Shown here: positions 1-12,521 of the stretch, piece after piece
How positions within the stretch are numbered: position 1 is the stretch's first letter
How the letters are laid out: each line of letters opens with the position of its first letter
Assembly (NCBI GenBank): GCA_002189035.1
Contig: NEEC01000010.1
Span: forward strand, 3,100,001 to 3,164,000
DNA length: 64,000 nucleotides
From: Utricularia gibba
Taxonomy: Eukaryota; Streptophyta; Magnoliopsida; Lamiales; Lentibulariaceae
Direction of reading: 5' to 3'
Translations under genes and position numbers: made by a program
Notes under the pieces: model-generated
Told to the model about the DNA's origin: nothing
Database searches by the model: none
The model's input: only the letters and a program-made list of their open reading frames with translations

Positions 1-1038
1 GCTATTCCATACTCTAACACGCCATTCACATGGAGGTGTTGCATTTCAGTTGATACAATTTATCTCATACTACTTGTTATTGCTCTTCTCAACATGAAAA
101 GACTTTTTCAGCTTCGTGATACAATAATAATTCAATGCTTTCTTCATTGAAGTTTTATCTTTGAAGAAAACCTCTTTGCATGGATCACCGCTTGTCCCAT
201 CATATAAGTTTAAAGTCTTCTCAAACTCAACTGCTGTTGGAATTTGCATTGCTACATCGCTTTCATAAAACCTACTTTCTATTTGTTCATCATCATCATC
301 ACTTGAAGAAAGTGGAGATGGAATAATTTCTTGCTTCATTTCGTTTTCAGCTTGCTCAGTAGCATCTTCCTCACATAAATGATCCGAATCCCATAATATG
401 TCTTCATCACAAGGTGATTCTGGTGGTGAAGAATTGTGATATGTTGGTAAAGTATATGGATTATTATGACTGGTTGATGCTTCTCCAACATTAACTAGAA
501 ATAAAACATAAAATATATCATTAGCACAAATTAATTATATGAATTCAAAAAAATATCTTAAATATAATCTAAAACTAATAATAATAAAATGTTATTTGGA
601 AAAAAATTACATACTATTGTATTGTTGAATGATCAAATTCATGAAGTTTGGAGTTGCATTAATATACATATCAACACTTGAAATCATACGACTTTGATTA
701 AAAATCAAAGACAAACTATCATCTGTTTGATCAAGATGATGACAGTACCTCTGAAAACCCATTGTTGAATCCATAGCAACATAATTCACAATGATGGTAA
801 TAGAATACTCACTTGAAGATAGTTGCATAACTTCATAAATCAACGACACCAGCATCGATATTGATGTATCTTGAGCAACCAAAGCAGAAAATCGTGGTGA
901 TGAATCATAGCACACACCATTGTTTCCATAAAACAAGTTACCTCCCCAATACAACCGGATCTCAATTGGAGAGGAAGCCATTGAAATTGTAAGAGGAATA
1001 AAAGAATAAAGAATAATGATATGAGATGTGTATTTCAT
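1..1038 (-). pseudogene. MuDR/Mutator-like transposase remnant (5' part, cut by left edge)
   Basis: The minus strand encodes the N-terminal part of a plant Mutator-type transposase. The first exon (about 613-1038, possible starts at 1038 or 981) carries the PB1-like N-terminal module, opening IEIRLYWGGNLFYG. An intron of about 110 bp follows, then a second exon from about 495 leftward with an acidic serine-rich linker and the start of the Mutator DNA-binding module (FFKDKTSMKKALNYYCITKL). Within that module the frame meets TAG at 70-72 and TGA at 46-48, yet the family pattern (C, then CEWRVRVW) continues in the same frame beyond both stops. The copy is therefore broken by two nonsense changes. 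The catalytic DDE part would lie left of the window. Family assignment is by pattern recognition; the intron borders are inferred. Confidence 0.72.
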
Positions 1039-1044
1039 TATATA

Positions 1045-1504
1045 CTTCGTTTTGAATTTTGAATTAAAAAAAAGACAAATGAATTTAATATTACATCAAA
1101 CTTTTTCAGAATTTTAATTTTAAAATTTGAACATGTCAGTATCAGATGTGTACTATTGCTTCGTTTTTTAATTTTGAATTGGAAAAAATACAAATGAATT
1201 TAATATTACACCAAACTTTTTCAGAATTTTAATGCTAAAATCTGAACATGTCAGTATCACATGTGTACTATTGCTTCGTTTTTTAATTTTGAATTGGAAA
1301 AAAGACAAATGAATTTAATATTACACCAAACTTTTTCAGAATTTTAATATTAAAATCTAAACATGTCAGTATCACATGTATATTATTAATTCATTTTTTA
1401 ATTTTTAATTTAAAAAAAGATAAATTAATATAATGTTACACCAAATTTTTTACAGAATTTTAATGCTAAAACCTGAACATATCAATGTCATATATGTATT
1501 ATTG
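1045..1504. repeat. Four-copy 115-bp tandem repeat beside the transposase
   Basis: A segment containing TTACACCAAA and TTTTTCAGAATTTTAAT recurs with an exact 115-bp period: the TTACA marker sits at 1091, 1206, 1321 and 1436. Copies 2 and 3 are nearly identical, copy 1 differs at a few bases, and copy 4 is more diverged. A partial match to the unit continues into 1024-1044, beside the transposase start. The array is AT-rich and has no open frame. It may be a sub-terminal repeat of the Mutator-like element, but the element's other end lies outside the window, so this is inference. Confidence 0.9.
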
Positions 1505-1909
1505 TGATGATCAAATTGATTATAATATAATATAAAAAGAAATAAATATAATATATTATTTATTTGAATTTTCGTGTAAAATATGAATATAAAATGTTAA
1601 TTGAATTTTGGTGTAAAAATTAAATAAAAACTGATGATGTGTAAATAAAATGAAGCACTAGAATACAAAGTTGGCTACTTATTAAAATTCTATATCCAGT
1701 GTTGGTGTGATAAGTAATTTGCCCTGAAAAGACCACTACCCAAACGACGTTGAGCCTTGCGTGGGCCCTCGCCCGGACCCCTGCGGTACTGGGACCCACC
1801 TGTCCGAGATTTATCGGCAGCTACGAACCTCTAAAAATATGAAATTAAATTAAATATTGGATTAATAACTAATTTAGAAGTAATCGAGAATATATAAAAT
1901 ATATATAAT
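1505..1909. other. AT-rich intergenic stretch
   Basis: Mostly A/T with no coding frame. A GC-rich patch at about 1745-1830 stands out but folds into nothing I recognise. It probably includes the 3' UTR of the RING-H2 gene. Confidence 0.5.
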
Positions 1910-2437
1910 CTAATGCCGGATCTGATCTAATCTAATCTTCTTGAAGGGGGGCTGGTAGGAGGGAGCTTGGTTTTCCGGCGGCGCCGACGGCAGAGTAGCC
2001 GCAGGGAAGGGGATGACGTCGCGACAAAAAGGACACGTCGCGTTCCACCATAGCCACGACTCGATGCAAATAGCGTGGAAGTTATGGCCGCAACGCGGGA
2101 GGACACGAACCTCCTCCCGTACGGCGTAGTCCATCAAACAAATGGCACATTCGGAAAGTTGCCCACCCTCTGCAAGTTCTTCGTGGGAAATCAGCTTCGA
2201 AGGAGCGACGGCGTTGATAGACCTACCTCTGATCCCGGTGGGCGGCGTTGGTTGCTGAGACTCCAAGTCCATGCCCTCGTTGCCGACACGACGGCGGCGG
2301 CGGTACCTGTCAATGTATTTCTCGACGACCCAGATCACCGCATGGAGAAGGAGAAGGATCACCATCAACAACGTCAGCATCGCCAGCAGTGTGATGGCTA
2401 TAAACGCAATGTCTCCCCATTGTTGACTCGAATGCAT
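1910..2437 (-). CDS. ATL-type RING-H2 finger E3 ubiquitin ligase
   Basis: An intronless gene of about 175 residues, as usual for the ATL family. The chosen ATG is at 2437 (MHSSQQWGDIAFIAI); the frame is open a little further upstream but without another ATG. Order of parts: a hydrophobic membrane segment at about residues 9-33, a basic RYRRRRR stretch, a GLD-like linker (SKLISHEEL), then a RING-H2 finger with CAICL, RVLPRCGHNFHAICIESWL and CPFC. The C-terminal tail is proline-rich. The spacing C-x2-C, C-x-H-x3-H-x2-C, C-x2-C is complete, so ligase activity is expected. ATL proteins act at membranes and are often stress-induced. Which ATL member this is cannot be decided. Confidence 0.9.
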   Translation of the reverse strand: MHSSQQWGDIAFIAITLLAMLTLLMVILLLLHAVIWVVEKYIDRYRRRRRVGNEGMDLESQQPTPPTGIRGRSINAVAPSKLISHEELAEGGQLSECAICLMDYAVREEVRVLPRCGHNFHAICIESWLWWNATCPFCRDVIPFPAATLPSAPPENQAPSYQPPFKKIRLDQIRH

Positions 2438-2601
2438 CGTCGGACCCAGAGCGAAGAAAACAATATGATCGTCCACCGTCCGCCGCCGGATAAGAAGAAG
2501 AAGAAGAAGACAAGGTTATCTATTGATATAGCCTTGAACTGAACGTTGCCCCAGACGAGGAAGACCCCCAAAGTGCTGAGGCAGATAAGCCAAGCCCTCT
2601 T

Positions 2602-2607
2602 CTTATA
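2602..2607 (-). promoter_or_regulatory. Possible TATA box of the RING-H2 gene
   Basis: TATAAG on the minus strand, about 165 bp before the ATG at 2437. This would leave a long leader, so the call is weak. Confidence 0.3.
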
Positions 2608-3013
2608 GGATACATGATGGATAGATCATAGATTTGATGTCCATAATCTCTGGGTAAAATATATCCTCCAAACCGAAAGATATGGTAAATATATTCTTTG
2701 CAGATCAACGGCAAACCGTCACTAGATTCTATTTAGATCCCAAAACTGGAGTTTGAGATACAATGACATGTAGATTCCAGAATGAAAAGAAGCTCATGGA
2801 AAACTGTGCTTCTGTATGAAAAGAGCAATTGTATTGGATACCAAGCAACGATGACCCAAGTAATTTCGTTTCATCTTCAACAAGTTTCCAAAAGGGAAGT
2901 GTCCAAATTCAATGAATAATGGATACCTGAGGATGAATTCTCTGGGGTGACTCCAAGATAGATCTCAAACAGCAACTCAATGGAAGGGGCTGCGCCACAA
3001 GGCAGGCGACTGG

Positions 3014-4411
3014 CTAACGCTGTTCTTTTTGTTCCTTCAAGGTCAACAGATTTCTGAACCATTGCTTCCAAGGGGCATCTTGTTGTTGTTCAACCCATGA
3101 GAGAAAGCAGCTATCCAGCAAGCAGAAAAAGTTGACGTAAAGGAGTTGATATGGAACCGGAACATAACGAAAGTTAGCCATCTGGACAACTGGCCAGATC
3201 CCGCCCTCCAAAGCGAAGGCTGGGAGAAAGTCCCTCCTCACACCTTCGATGACTTCAGATGATGTTTTTCCAGTGGAGAACCCCATGTAAGTAAAGAAAA
3301 TAAGCAAATCTAGGGGCCCAAAAATTATGGAATCAGCAGCCACTTTTGCAGAAACAAAATGGAAAGAATTTGGTTGAAGCTTTAGCCGCAGTCTCATCAC
3401 GCGGTCAAGACCTTGATACCTGGATGAGAAATTCAGAAATGAGATACTGTGATGACTGCAACATCGTATGCTGAGAATTTCTCAATCAGCTGATAAGCAT
3501 AATAAACATTAATCCGGAAGAGACTCCGAATCATGTCAATGCCAATGCACAATGGAATGCCTACCAGAAATGACCAACGGGACCAACAAATCCGAGACCA
3601 AAGAAGGTTGTCGTTGCAACTCGTCTCCAGCTAATCTTCAGTTCCTTATCTACAACCTGCAGAATTATTGAGTCTATCAGCGAGTAAATAACTGCCTGAG
3701 GATACAAAAAACGTTAAAATCTTATTCAACTCGTGGGCTTTGACATTAGTATAGCAATTTTCGATAGTCCAAAAACGAAGAGCATATAAGAAACAACTAG
3801 CGAAATACAGAAACTCAATGGGTCACATAAACAGTACTGAGAGCCACTGAATCAAAAAATAACTAGCCGAATGCTTCATCTTAATGGATCACATAAATAG
3901 TAACGAGGGGCAACTGAAATTTGAAAGAGGTTGCAGGGGCGACGTGTACAACCTGCAGAAGGATAATCGGAATATGAAAAAGCATCATGTCTTAGTTTTG
4001 TACAGCTTAAACTACTCATTCATACTCTGAAGAGAACAATCCTCAACTAAAATCAATTATCAAAAGGGACGAGTACCCATTTCTCATGATCCTAAAACCC
4101 GAAACAAGTCAGTCTCCCAATAAGATAAAGAATTTTCGCATGGTTGAAATGCGACTCGGCTCAATCAATCACGAAGCAACTCAAAATCAACCCTTGTTAC
4201 CCTTTAAGAAAACCGGAAATATCCTAGAGAAGTTTTTTTTTTAAAAAAATTGACCGACATGTGCTCGATGTTGGTTCCGATTGGCGGTATAATGCGTCAC
4301 CGTCTGCGCAGCAACATCACCAGCACCCCATATCAAACCAGAGCTAATGACCTGCGTCTTCACCGGATGCGTAGCTAAACAATTCTGATACCACCTCCAC
4401 AATCTCAACAT
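3014..4411 (-). CDS. Mpv17/PMP22 family membrane protein
   Basis: Three coding exons (4259-4411, 3565-3656, 3014-3419) join in frame into about 216 residues, the usual family length. The start at 4411 gives MLRLWRWYQNCLATHPVKTQ, the classic Mpv17 opening. Later parts carry GLGFVGPVGHFWYQGLD, the signature DSIIFGPLDLLIFFTYMG and the C-terminal WPVVQMANFRYVPVPYQLLY. Four membrane spans are expected. It most resembles the Arabidopsis At3g24570 type (from memory). Members sit in peroxisomal, mitochondrial or chloroplast membranes and may form small channels; the site here is unknown. The first intron is about 600 bp and its donor (CAT/GTCGGT) is a little off consensus. Confidence 0.92.
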
Positions 4412-4719
4412 GACAGAATACCCAGCCCAACTCCAGATTCCACCGCAATCAACAGTTTCTTGTCCCTGATACCCCACCCAGAATAAATTTCATGGAAGTC
4501 CGACAACGCCGAAAACAAAATAGACTCCAACTCCAGCGCAAACGAGTTCCGCCCAGGATTATCCTTAATTCCAAAAAATTTGAGTTTCAAGAATGGCGAA
4601 GAAGAGGGGAATTCGAAGTCGCCTTCTCGAATGGTCAGATGAAATGAAAGAAAATGAACCGCGATTGTCTTGGGCTTTCCCTCCAACCCTACTTCAGGGG
4701 ATAACCGTAAGCAAAATAT

Positions 4720-4732
4720 CCCCCCCCCCCCC
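4720..4732. repeat. C13 homopolymer
   Basis: Thirteen consecutive C on the plus strand, about 310 bp upstream of the PMP22-family ATG. Its length is likely unreliable in any assembly. Confidence 0.85.
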
Positions 4733-4856
4733 AAGGCTTTCCAGATTTTATGAAAATATCTGTAATTTTTGTTTTTATTATTACTAAAAATAGCAAAATG
4801 AAAGTTCCTATTTAAATATTTTAAATTCGTAATAATTTTTAAACATTTTCAAATAC

Positions 4857-4857
<1 letters not shown>

Positions 4858-4923
<66 letters not shown>
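4858..4923. repeat. (TAA)22 microsatellite
   Basis: A perfect trinucleotide array of 66 bp in the 865-bp AT-rich space between the PMP22-family gene and RPL11. The rest of that space (4933-5276) is AT-rich with no coding frame. Confidence 0.97.
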
Positions 4924-4925
<2 letters not shown>

Positions 4926-5276
4926 TCTAAAAAAATAAAAAACATTTATCCAACAAGGGTACTACTAAGAATTGAATTAAATATCCAATCAATCTTATTG
5001 TATATACCATAATTTCAAATAAATAAATAAACATGTATATATTAAAATAATATTCATAATTTATGAATGACGAAAATAATTTTAATTTTGGATAGAAATA
5101 TTATGAATGACCATAATGTTTAGATAAACAATGAGTCAAAATTCAAACTTTGGGGTTTAGGGTTCATAAATAAATAGTATAAGTAGAATGGCAAGATCAA
5201 AAGGGGGAAAAAAATACTACAGCTGAAAACTTTGGGAGCGCAAGGATGCAGAAACTGGAGCCAAGAAGCGACGACC

Positions 5277-6305
<1,029 letters not shown>

Positions 6306-7437
6306 GACTTCGTGTTCCGCTGGCGGCGATCGTGGCTGCCCACGGTTGGGTTGATGTTCGCACTCCGGGAGAAGTGGTAGATAACACTCCTACTAGGGTT
6401 TCTGAATCAGATTCACATATCGTACAGCCCAAACTATTCTTCAAATGGGCCTACATTACCTCCTTACCGGAGAGCCCAAAATATATCAAATTGGGCGGAG
6501 GCCCATCTATAGCAGATTTGTTTAATGCAGTTCCAGTTTCAATAAAAATATTTATAAAAGTAACTTTGGGACAAAATATACATTGTTTCTACTCCATATG
6601 AAATTAAAATGGTAAAGTGTTTTAATTTTTTTTAAAGTTAAAGATGATTACTTCAACAAAAATTGAAATGCTTCTAGAAATCGTTTATTTAGAATTGTTC
6701 TTTAGAACGACACCAAATAAACCATTAAATTACATTTGAAAACCATAAGAATCAATTTTATTCAGAATAATTTTGGAAATAATTAATTATATCTTTCAAA
6801 CGTATATAAAATTTTATTTTATTTGATTAATTGAAATTTAATTTAATTTCACTCGAATATTGTCTATAATAAGTAACCGATATTTGAATCTAATTTGAAC
6901 GTAGCTTACTAACCGAAGATGGATCATTGATTGACCGCACACGTCTCTCTGCAATTCGTCTTCAAGAAGCAAAACCAACTTTTATCTCTCCGATCAAAAC
7001 GCCGTTTGTTTGCTCCGTCGATGCGTTTCCAGAGAGAGGTATGTTGGATGAACTGACTGAATGTTAGGTTTTGAGTATGATCTTGCTCTGTCCGCCTGAG
7101 TTTTGCTCTCTCGTCGGGATCGGGAATGCATACTGAATATCAGTCCGATCTTCGTCACATCCTTCAAAACTGATAAGATTTTGTGTTTCTGTTTTTAAAC
7201 TTCCATTGCCGCTTTAGGTTTCGGCATCAGTTGCTTCACCGCTGTTTCTGGTCTTCTTTTTTTTTTTCGGAGAAAAATTCTGCAAATGATTTCCTGATTT
7301 GATTTGCTCATGATTCAATGAATGATGTAGTAATGCCGCGTTTGTTTATTTCTGACGATTTTTATGTGCCTAGTGTGATGAAGCCTGTATGTGTTTTAAA
7401 ATAGATCGGAATTCTTCAATTATTATGTTTTGTAGGA
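6306..7437. other. Divergent intergenic region, RPL11 / CID5-like
   Basis: It holds the promoter and leader of RPL11 (minus) and the promoter of the CID5-like gene (plus). About 6600-6900 is strongly AT-rich. A 5' UTR intron of the CID5-like gene probably starts near 7040 (AGAGAG/GTATGT) and ends at TTTTGTAG just before the ATG at 7438. I see no other gene. Confidence 0.55.
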
Positions 7438-7805
7438 ATGAAGAAAGGCACATCTTCTTTGGATCCCAATGCAGCATCATATGTACCACTGAATAAAGGT
7501 GGATCTAAGAAAATAGTATTGAACCATGGAAGTCGGCCTTCTCCCCTTGATTGTCACGAACACAATCCCATTCCAAATTCAACTGCTGATTTTTCTGATA
7601 ATCTTGGTGGAGTATTCGCATCAACGTCACAAAGTGTATCATCTAATGGACGAAAATTGACGAATCATGTTGAGGAAGACTATCAGATGGACTTGGCTTT
7701 TCTCGCAATCAACTTTCCTGGAATATCTGAGGGTTGCCTTCAGGCTGTCCATGTAGCAATACATACGACCTTGAAGACTCCATGAACATGCTGGATCAGC
7801 TACAG
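7438..7805 (+). CDS. CID5: CID5/CID6-like PAM2 + CUE domain protein, frameshifted
   Basis: The ATG at 7438 follows an intron acceptor and gives MKKGTSSLDPNAASYVPLNK. This includes a PAM2 motif (SLDPNAASYVP), which binds the MLLE domain of poly(A)-binding protein. After a low-complexity middle, a CUE-type ubiquitin-binding segment begins MDLAFLAINFPGISEGCLQAV. At about 7752-7760 the frame breaks: the rest of the CUE helix (NTYDLEDSMNMLDQLQ) lies in another frame, and one extra base would restore it. The exon ends at 7805 (CTACAG/GTGCAA). After the next acceptor (TTTTTTGCAG at about 7899) the joined frame reads TAG at once, so the protein would end with the CUE helix as in short CID members. 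Either an assembly error or a recent null allele. Confidence 0.75.
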
Positions 7806-8448
7806 GTGCAATATCATTCCGGAGACGTCATCGTCCTCCATGTAACTGCTTTCAAGAAAGTTTCCATGTGCTTCTACTAGTTGAAATTCTTTTTTGCAGT
7901 AGAAAAAAGAATCATCGAAGTGAAATGGACAGTGCCCGAAGCACCAGGTGTAAGGGAGCTTGTTGTTTCACATCTTCACCAGACCCGTCCCTGGGAGTCC
8001 AGTTTTGTGGCAGACAGCGACACTCCCCTTTCCAACCGACGGCGATCCATTTGTCGTGAAGGAATTCTCCACGTAGATGATGCTCTTTTGCATACTTTTT
8101 TCTTTGGAAGGTCAAGATATTGCACTGATTTGTGTCTACTTCTACATGTTCTTCAAAACCAGATTCTTGGAATTGCTGGTATTCAAGTGCACATGATTCG
8201 TGGTTTGCTCATTGCTATAACCCATTACAATTCACAAAATTTCGGATTTGATCCCAGAAATCGAAAGTCCGATCAAATTTTAGGAATATTTTGTTCGAAA
8301 AAAATATGGAACATACTTTTTTGGCATAGGGCTTTCTTGCTTAATTACTGTCTTATTAGCTCTGAAAAGTACTTGTTCTACACCAAGAGTGTTTACTTAC
8401 AAAAAGGAAAAAGAAAACGATAAAAATAAACAGAAGGCGCGCACCCAA

Positions 8449-11400
8449 CTAATACGGCCTCCACCTTGCACCGTGCTGCAGCGGTGGCCGGAGATTCTGA
8501 GGCCACCGTCCGCTCGGGAGCTGTTCTGCTGCTGCGGGGTGAACTTGCAGCGGCGGAGGAATGATGGGGTGCCGCTGTTGGTGCAACTGAAGATGCGGCG
8601 CCTGTGGTTGCCACTCCGGAATATCATCACCATCATCATCGTTCCAAGGTTGAATCCCAGACCTAAAGCCTCTATCATCTACCGCACTCATCCTACTCGT
8701 GCTTGTAATGCTACCACTACTATCACTTTGCCCATATTTTTGAATGAGCTCTCTCACTTTATCCACAGAGCGTCGCGCCGGCTGATCTTCAGCAGGAATC
8801 CTGGGCTGTGGCGGGTTCAGTTGCCCGGAAAAATTGAACTCCGGCAAGTCATCATCGTACTTTACAGCACCATTCCCAGGTGAGGGACCAAACCCAGGTG
8901 GGATTCCATCATCTTCCATTTCAGGGTCTGGTTTCGAACCTTTAACATTACTTGTCACAGAATGGGAAGCACTGATGTTCCTAATTTTTGGTGAATCTTG
9001 ATGAGGCCTACTATGAATACCAGCAGCAAGCTTTTTCGAGCTGCTGTGTTTGTGTAGGGAAGCCCGTTTCGGGGATATCTGTTTGCTACCTTTAGCAGCC
9101 GCTCTTCTCCATACAACGACCCCAATGAGCCCATCCCCAATGGAGTCTACAGTCTCCTTGGGGACGTAGTGCTTAACCATCTCAGCCACTCTGGCGGTGG
9201 AAGGGCAGAGATAGATCTCAACTCCGGGCACTGGCTCGGCGTATCCCAATCTCTCCTCTGCGGTGTAGGAAGCAATTGCCTGCATAACACAACATAAGTT
9301 GGGCGCTATAGAAACCAGGCTGCAGTCAATGAGATGGGGGGGAAGTAAAGATGATATCACACCTCAGAAAGGCTACTCATCTGAGCCCTTGACGCTTTAT
9401 CCTTCAACTCTAACTTGAGAACCTGCGCACGAAAAGCATCAACCAGGAGTGAGGCAACAAGAGGTAGGTAACAGGTGGATTTCACTTCAACAAAACACCT
9501 ATTGGTTCATGGGTATGACCCCAGATTTTGCAAACGCAAGACACATATACCCCTTTGCTGAAAAAGGTTGTGGATGGTTATTCAAACAATGATCAAGTTG
9601 AAGTTTTGAGCTTCAAAACAGGTATTTTCTAGGGCAAAAACACAGGCTCTGAATCAACAGTTTCGCTGTCAAGTGGATTGGGTTATCTGGGAAAACCTTC
9701 AGAGGCTATGATTAGTTAGATCTTTCTTCTCGCGAGAGAGAGAAAAAATGCTATCCAGCAACCATGGGGATTCAAACATATATCGATCGTAACTTCTATA
9801 GTACAATCCCGAAAAGGAAGCCGTACTATCTTTAAATCCACTATGTATAGTGGATCTGAGGCCACATTGTCTTGTTTAAAGACAAGGAGCCGAGAGCCGC
9901 CGAGGCAATCGAGAAATAGCTACAGAGAAAAGAAGGCCTTGATGTACCATGACTGCACGAGTTCTGGACATGGGGAGATCTTGAACAAATTTTTCGAAGG
10001 CGCCTAGTCTAACCCTTCCCTTGATATCAAGAGAGACGGGCCAGAGCTTTGTAGATGTCTTCTCACCACTGCCCATCAGAAATCAAACTTGTGAATTATT
10101 GCATGCAAGTTGCAGCAACCAAAAAATCAGAATCCACTGGCATTACAGAAATGTCTCTTATGGCTCAACAATGCATAACATGAAAAATAGAAATTAGGAC
10201 GAAAATCACGGCTGACCAAAACTAGAAAAGAACTTAATGAGAAATAATCCGCACACACTGTCAGAATCTTGAGAGAGTGTATATGCTTACTCAAAATAAT
10301 AAAAGAATTCAACTTATACGCTGATCCAAAACAGAAGTTGCCAAAAAGTTTGCGAAACAAACAGTGGCATAGCAGTTGGTGTTGGCAAGGGCAGAAAAGA
10401 AAAACTATCATGATGGAGAATACTCAGATCCATATATTTGAATGCATAACAGAAATAATAAAAGATACATATCAGGTTTCATCAGTAGGGGGGCACTGAC
10501 CTCTGGTACAAACCATGAACCATGACTGAAGATGAGTTGAACTGAAGAGCACCTTCCCAAGCATATTGCACATCTTCAGCATGAATAATGGAGCCGTTCT
10601 GATCAGGGCTTTCCTTTTTTCTTGTGTCTGTATTGGCTTCATGCAACCTCGCACCATCAGAATCCTTGGAAGGGGAATCTTTGACGGACAGCCGGCTAGA
10701 TTTGCTGAAACTATTCAGCCTTTCGCGAGAGTTAGGAGTGTTTTGATCTGCATCTGATGATAACTTCTCAAATGGAGGTTCAGAGTCAAGAGACTCCATA
10801 AACTCATCTAGAGAAACGATTGGGGGTAGAATTTTGGAGTTCTTTAATTCCTCCACCATCACTTTCTGCATTAAGTCAGCCCCATCTGCAGGTATGACTA
10901 AAGAGCCTACATTATCTTGGCTTTCAGAAACATTAACACTAATATCTCCAGTTTTAAGGCTTGCCGAAGATGGAGAATCATTTTTAACATCCTTTTTGCG
11001 TTGAGTTTGTGTTAGAATAGAAGCCCCTCCAGACAGATCAGCAACGACACTATCATCTCGTTCAAGCTCCACTTGGTACTCACCCTTGTGTGTTTTCCTA
11101 ACCAAACGTGAAATGTCAACTTCGGGTAGAACTTTCATCTGTGCCAGTTCTTCTGCTTTAGCGATTCGCCACTCAGATAGTTCTTTGGAAGCTAAGTCTT
11201 CCGCTGACATTGAACACAGCTTTTCTGGTGATATTTCTCCAGACATAACTCTTTCCCTAAGTTCAGGATTATTTCGATCCTTGAGGTTGAACAACAGCGA
11301 CCTGCCCTTCTCCTTGTACTTTTTGTTCACGCCACCGAATAATTTGAAAAGCTCTGCCTCAATCTTGAAAGCTACATTCTCTGGCTTCAGAATTTCTCTG

Positions 11401-12521
11401 GTGGTCTCTTCTTGATGCTCATTTGCCTCGCAATTTGTAGAATTCAGGCTATCACCAATTTGAGCCTCCTTCCCACCAGTCATGTGGGGATCAAACTCAA
11501 GTGCCCAAGAAAGTCCATTTCCCTGTAAGAGGTCATCCTTAACAAAAAAGCTATCACTAAATTGAGAATCTTCCTCAACCAACATGGAAGTGTACTGAAA
11601 TTCGTGGAAGGTACCTCCACCATTCAGACTAGTATATGGCGAAGGGAACACAGCAGGAAGAGCATGAGAATCACCAGCTGAAACAGATACATGCAGCTCC
11701 TTGGTAGGAAGCACTCCATCTGTCCCAGAAGGGATATTTTCACCCTTTTCTCTACTGTCTCCTGAATAATTTGATTCCTTGGCAGCCTGAGTAGTTTCTT
11801 TAGCATAACCCTGATCTTTCTTGGCATCTAAAGCCTTATCTGGAGTGGTTGATGTCAATGCCAATGCAGCGGCAAGAGATTCCCTCATTTTCGACCTAAT
11901 TGACTCGGATGACTCCTGCTTACTCTTGGAAGTTGACTGGTTATGTGTCAATTGCTTTTTTACAGGTTGCCCATGTTGCAAGGAAGACTTTCCAGCAGTG
12001 GCATTCTCACGAACTGTTTTCTTACTTACTGACAATTGAGAATACGAACTGGTGAAACCCAAATTCGGTGATATGTTAAAAGTTTTTTGAGCCGCATTTT
12101 GCTGCATTACCAGTGGAAAACCACTGGGTCCATTTCTTGAGTGCAATTTATCTGGAAATATTTGCTGCTCAGATACAAAGTTGTAAGAATTGAGCCCCAT
12201 GTCAGCCTTTCTCTTCACAGGCAATGGTTTATCATGCCCTGAGATACTGCTCAAAATAACTGGATCTTCATTTACTAGATCGGCTGATATCCAGATTGAG
12301 TTGAAGCCTGCATCGCCCCCTGACGTCACATAATTTGGCACACCGGCGCCAGGCATATCAGAAGTGCTGAACATGGTATTTATCGAGATTGCCTCTGCAA
12401 CTCCCATTCGTTCACTTGGTGCAGAAAATCCATGAGAACCAGAGTTTTTAGATACGTGGCCTACCATATCCATCTGCAGGTCTGATACTGGCAACCCCAT
12501 GGAATAAGAAACATGCTCCAT
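8449..12521 (-). CDS. TFIIS central domain + SPOC domain transcription protein
   Basis: Four coding exons (10501-12521, 9948-10068, 9363-9422, 8449-9279) join in frame into 1010 residues. The ATG at 12521 gives MEHVSYSMGLPVSDLQMDMV; a 5' UTR intron runs from about 13218 to 12574. A nuclear-type KRK stretch lies near residue 100. The TFIIS central domain is at about residues 385-465 (LFKLFGG, RSLLFNLKDRNNPELRERV, LASKELSEWR). The SPOC domain starts near residue 655 (YAWEGALQFNSSSV) and continues through KLWPVSLDIKGRVRLGAFEK and LPMSRTRAVMV into exon 5 (GVEIYLCPSTARVAEMVKHY). The tail is proline/glutamine-rich. Homologues are the plant SPOC/TFIIS proteins of the At5g25520/At5g11430 type. A role in Pol II elongation or CTD binding is inferred from domains. 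Confidence 0.93.

Noticed and set aside
1045-1504. CRISPR-like array
   Set aside because: The units are contiguous 115-bp tandem repeats without unique spacers, in a plant nuclear context.
1740-1830. Possible tRNA or structured RNA in a GC-rich patch
   Set aside because: No cloverleaf arms, anticodon loop or T-loop consensus could be fitted.
2438-2476. Longer N-terminus for the RING-H2 gene
   Set aside because: The frame is open but the upstream codon is GTG, not ATG; the first ATG is at 2437.
2075-2542. A 155-codon plus-strand frame opposite the RING-H2 gene
   Set aside because: It is antisense to a complete RING-H2 finger and has no motif of its own.
7900-8423. A second coding exon of the CID5-like gene
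   Set aside because: The joined frame hits TAG at once, and the alternative frames show no similarity to known CID tails.
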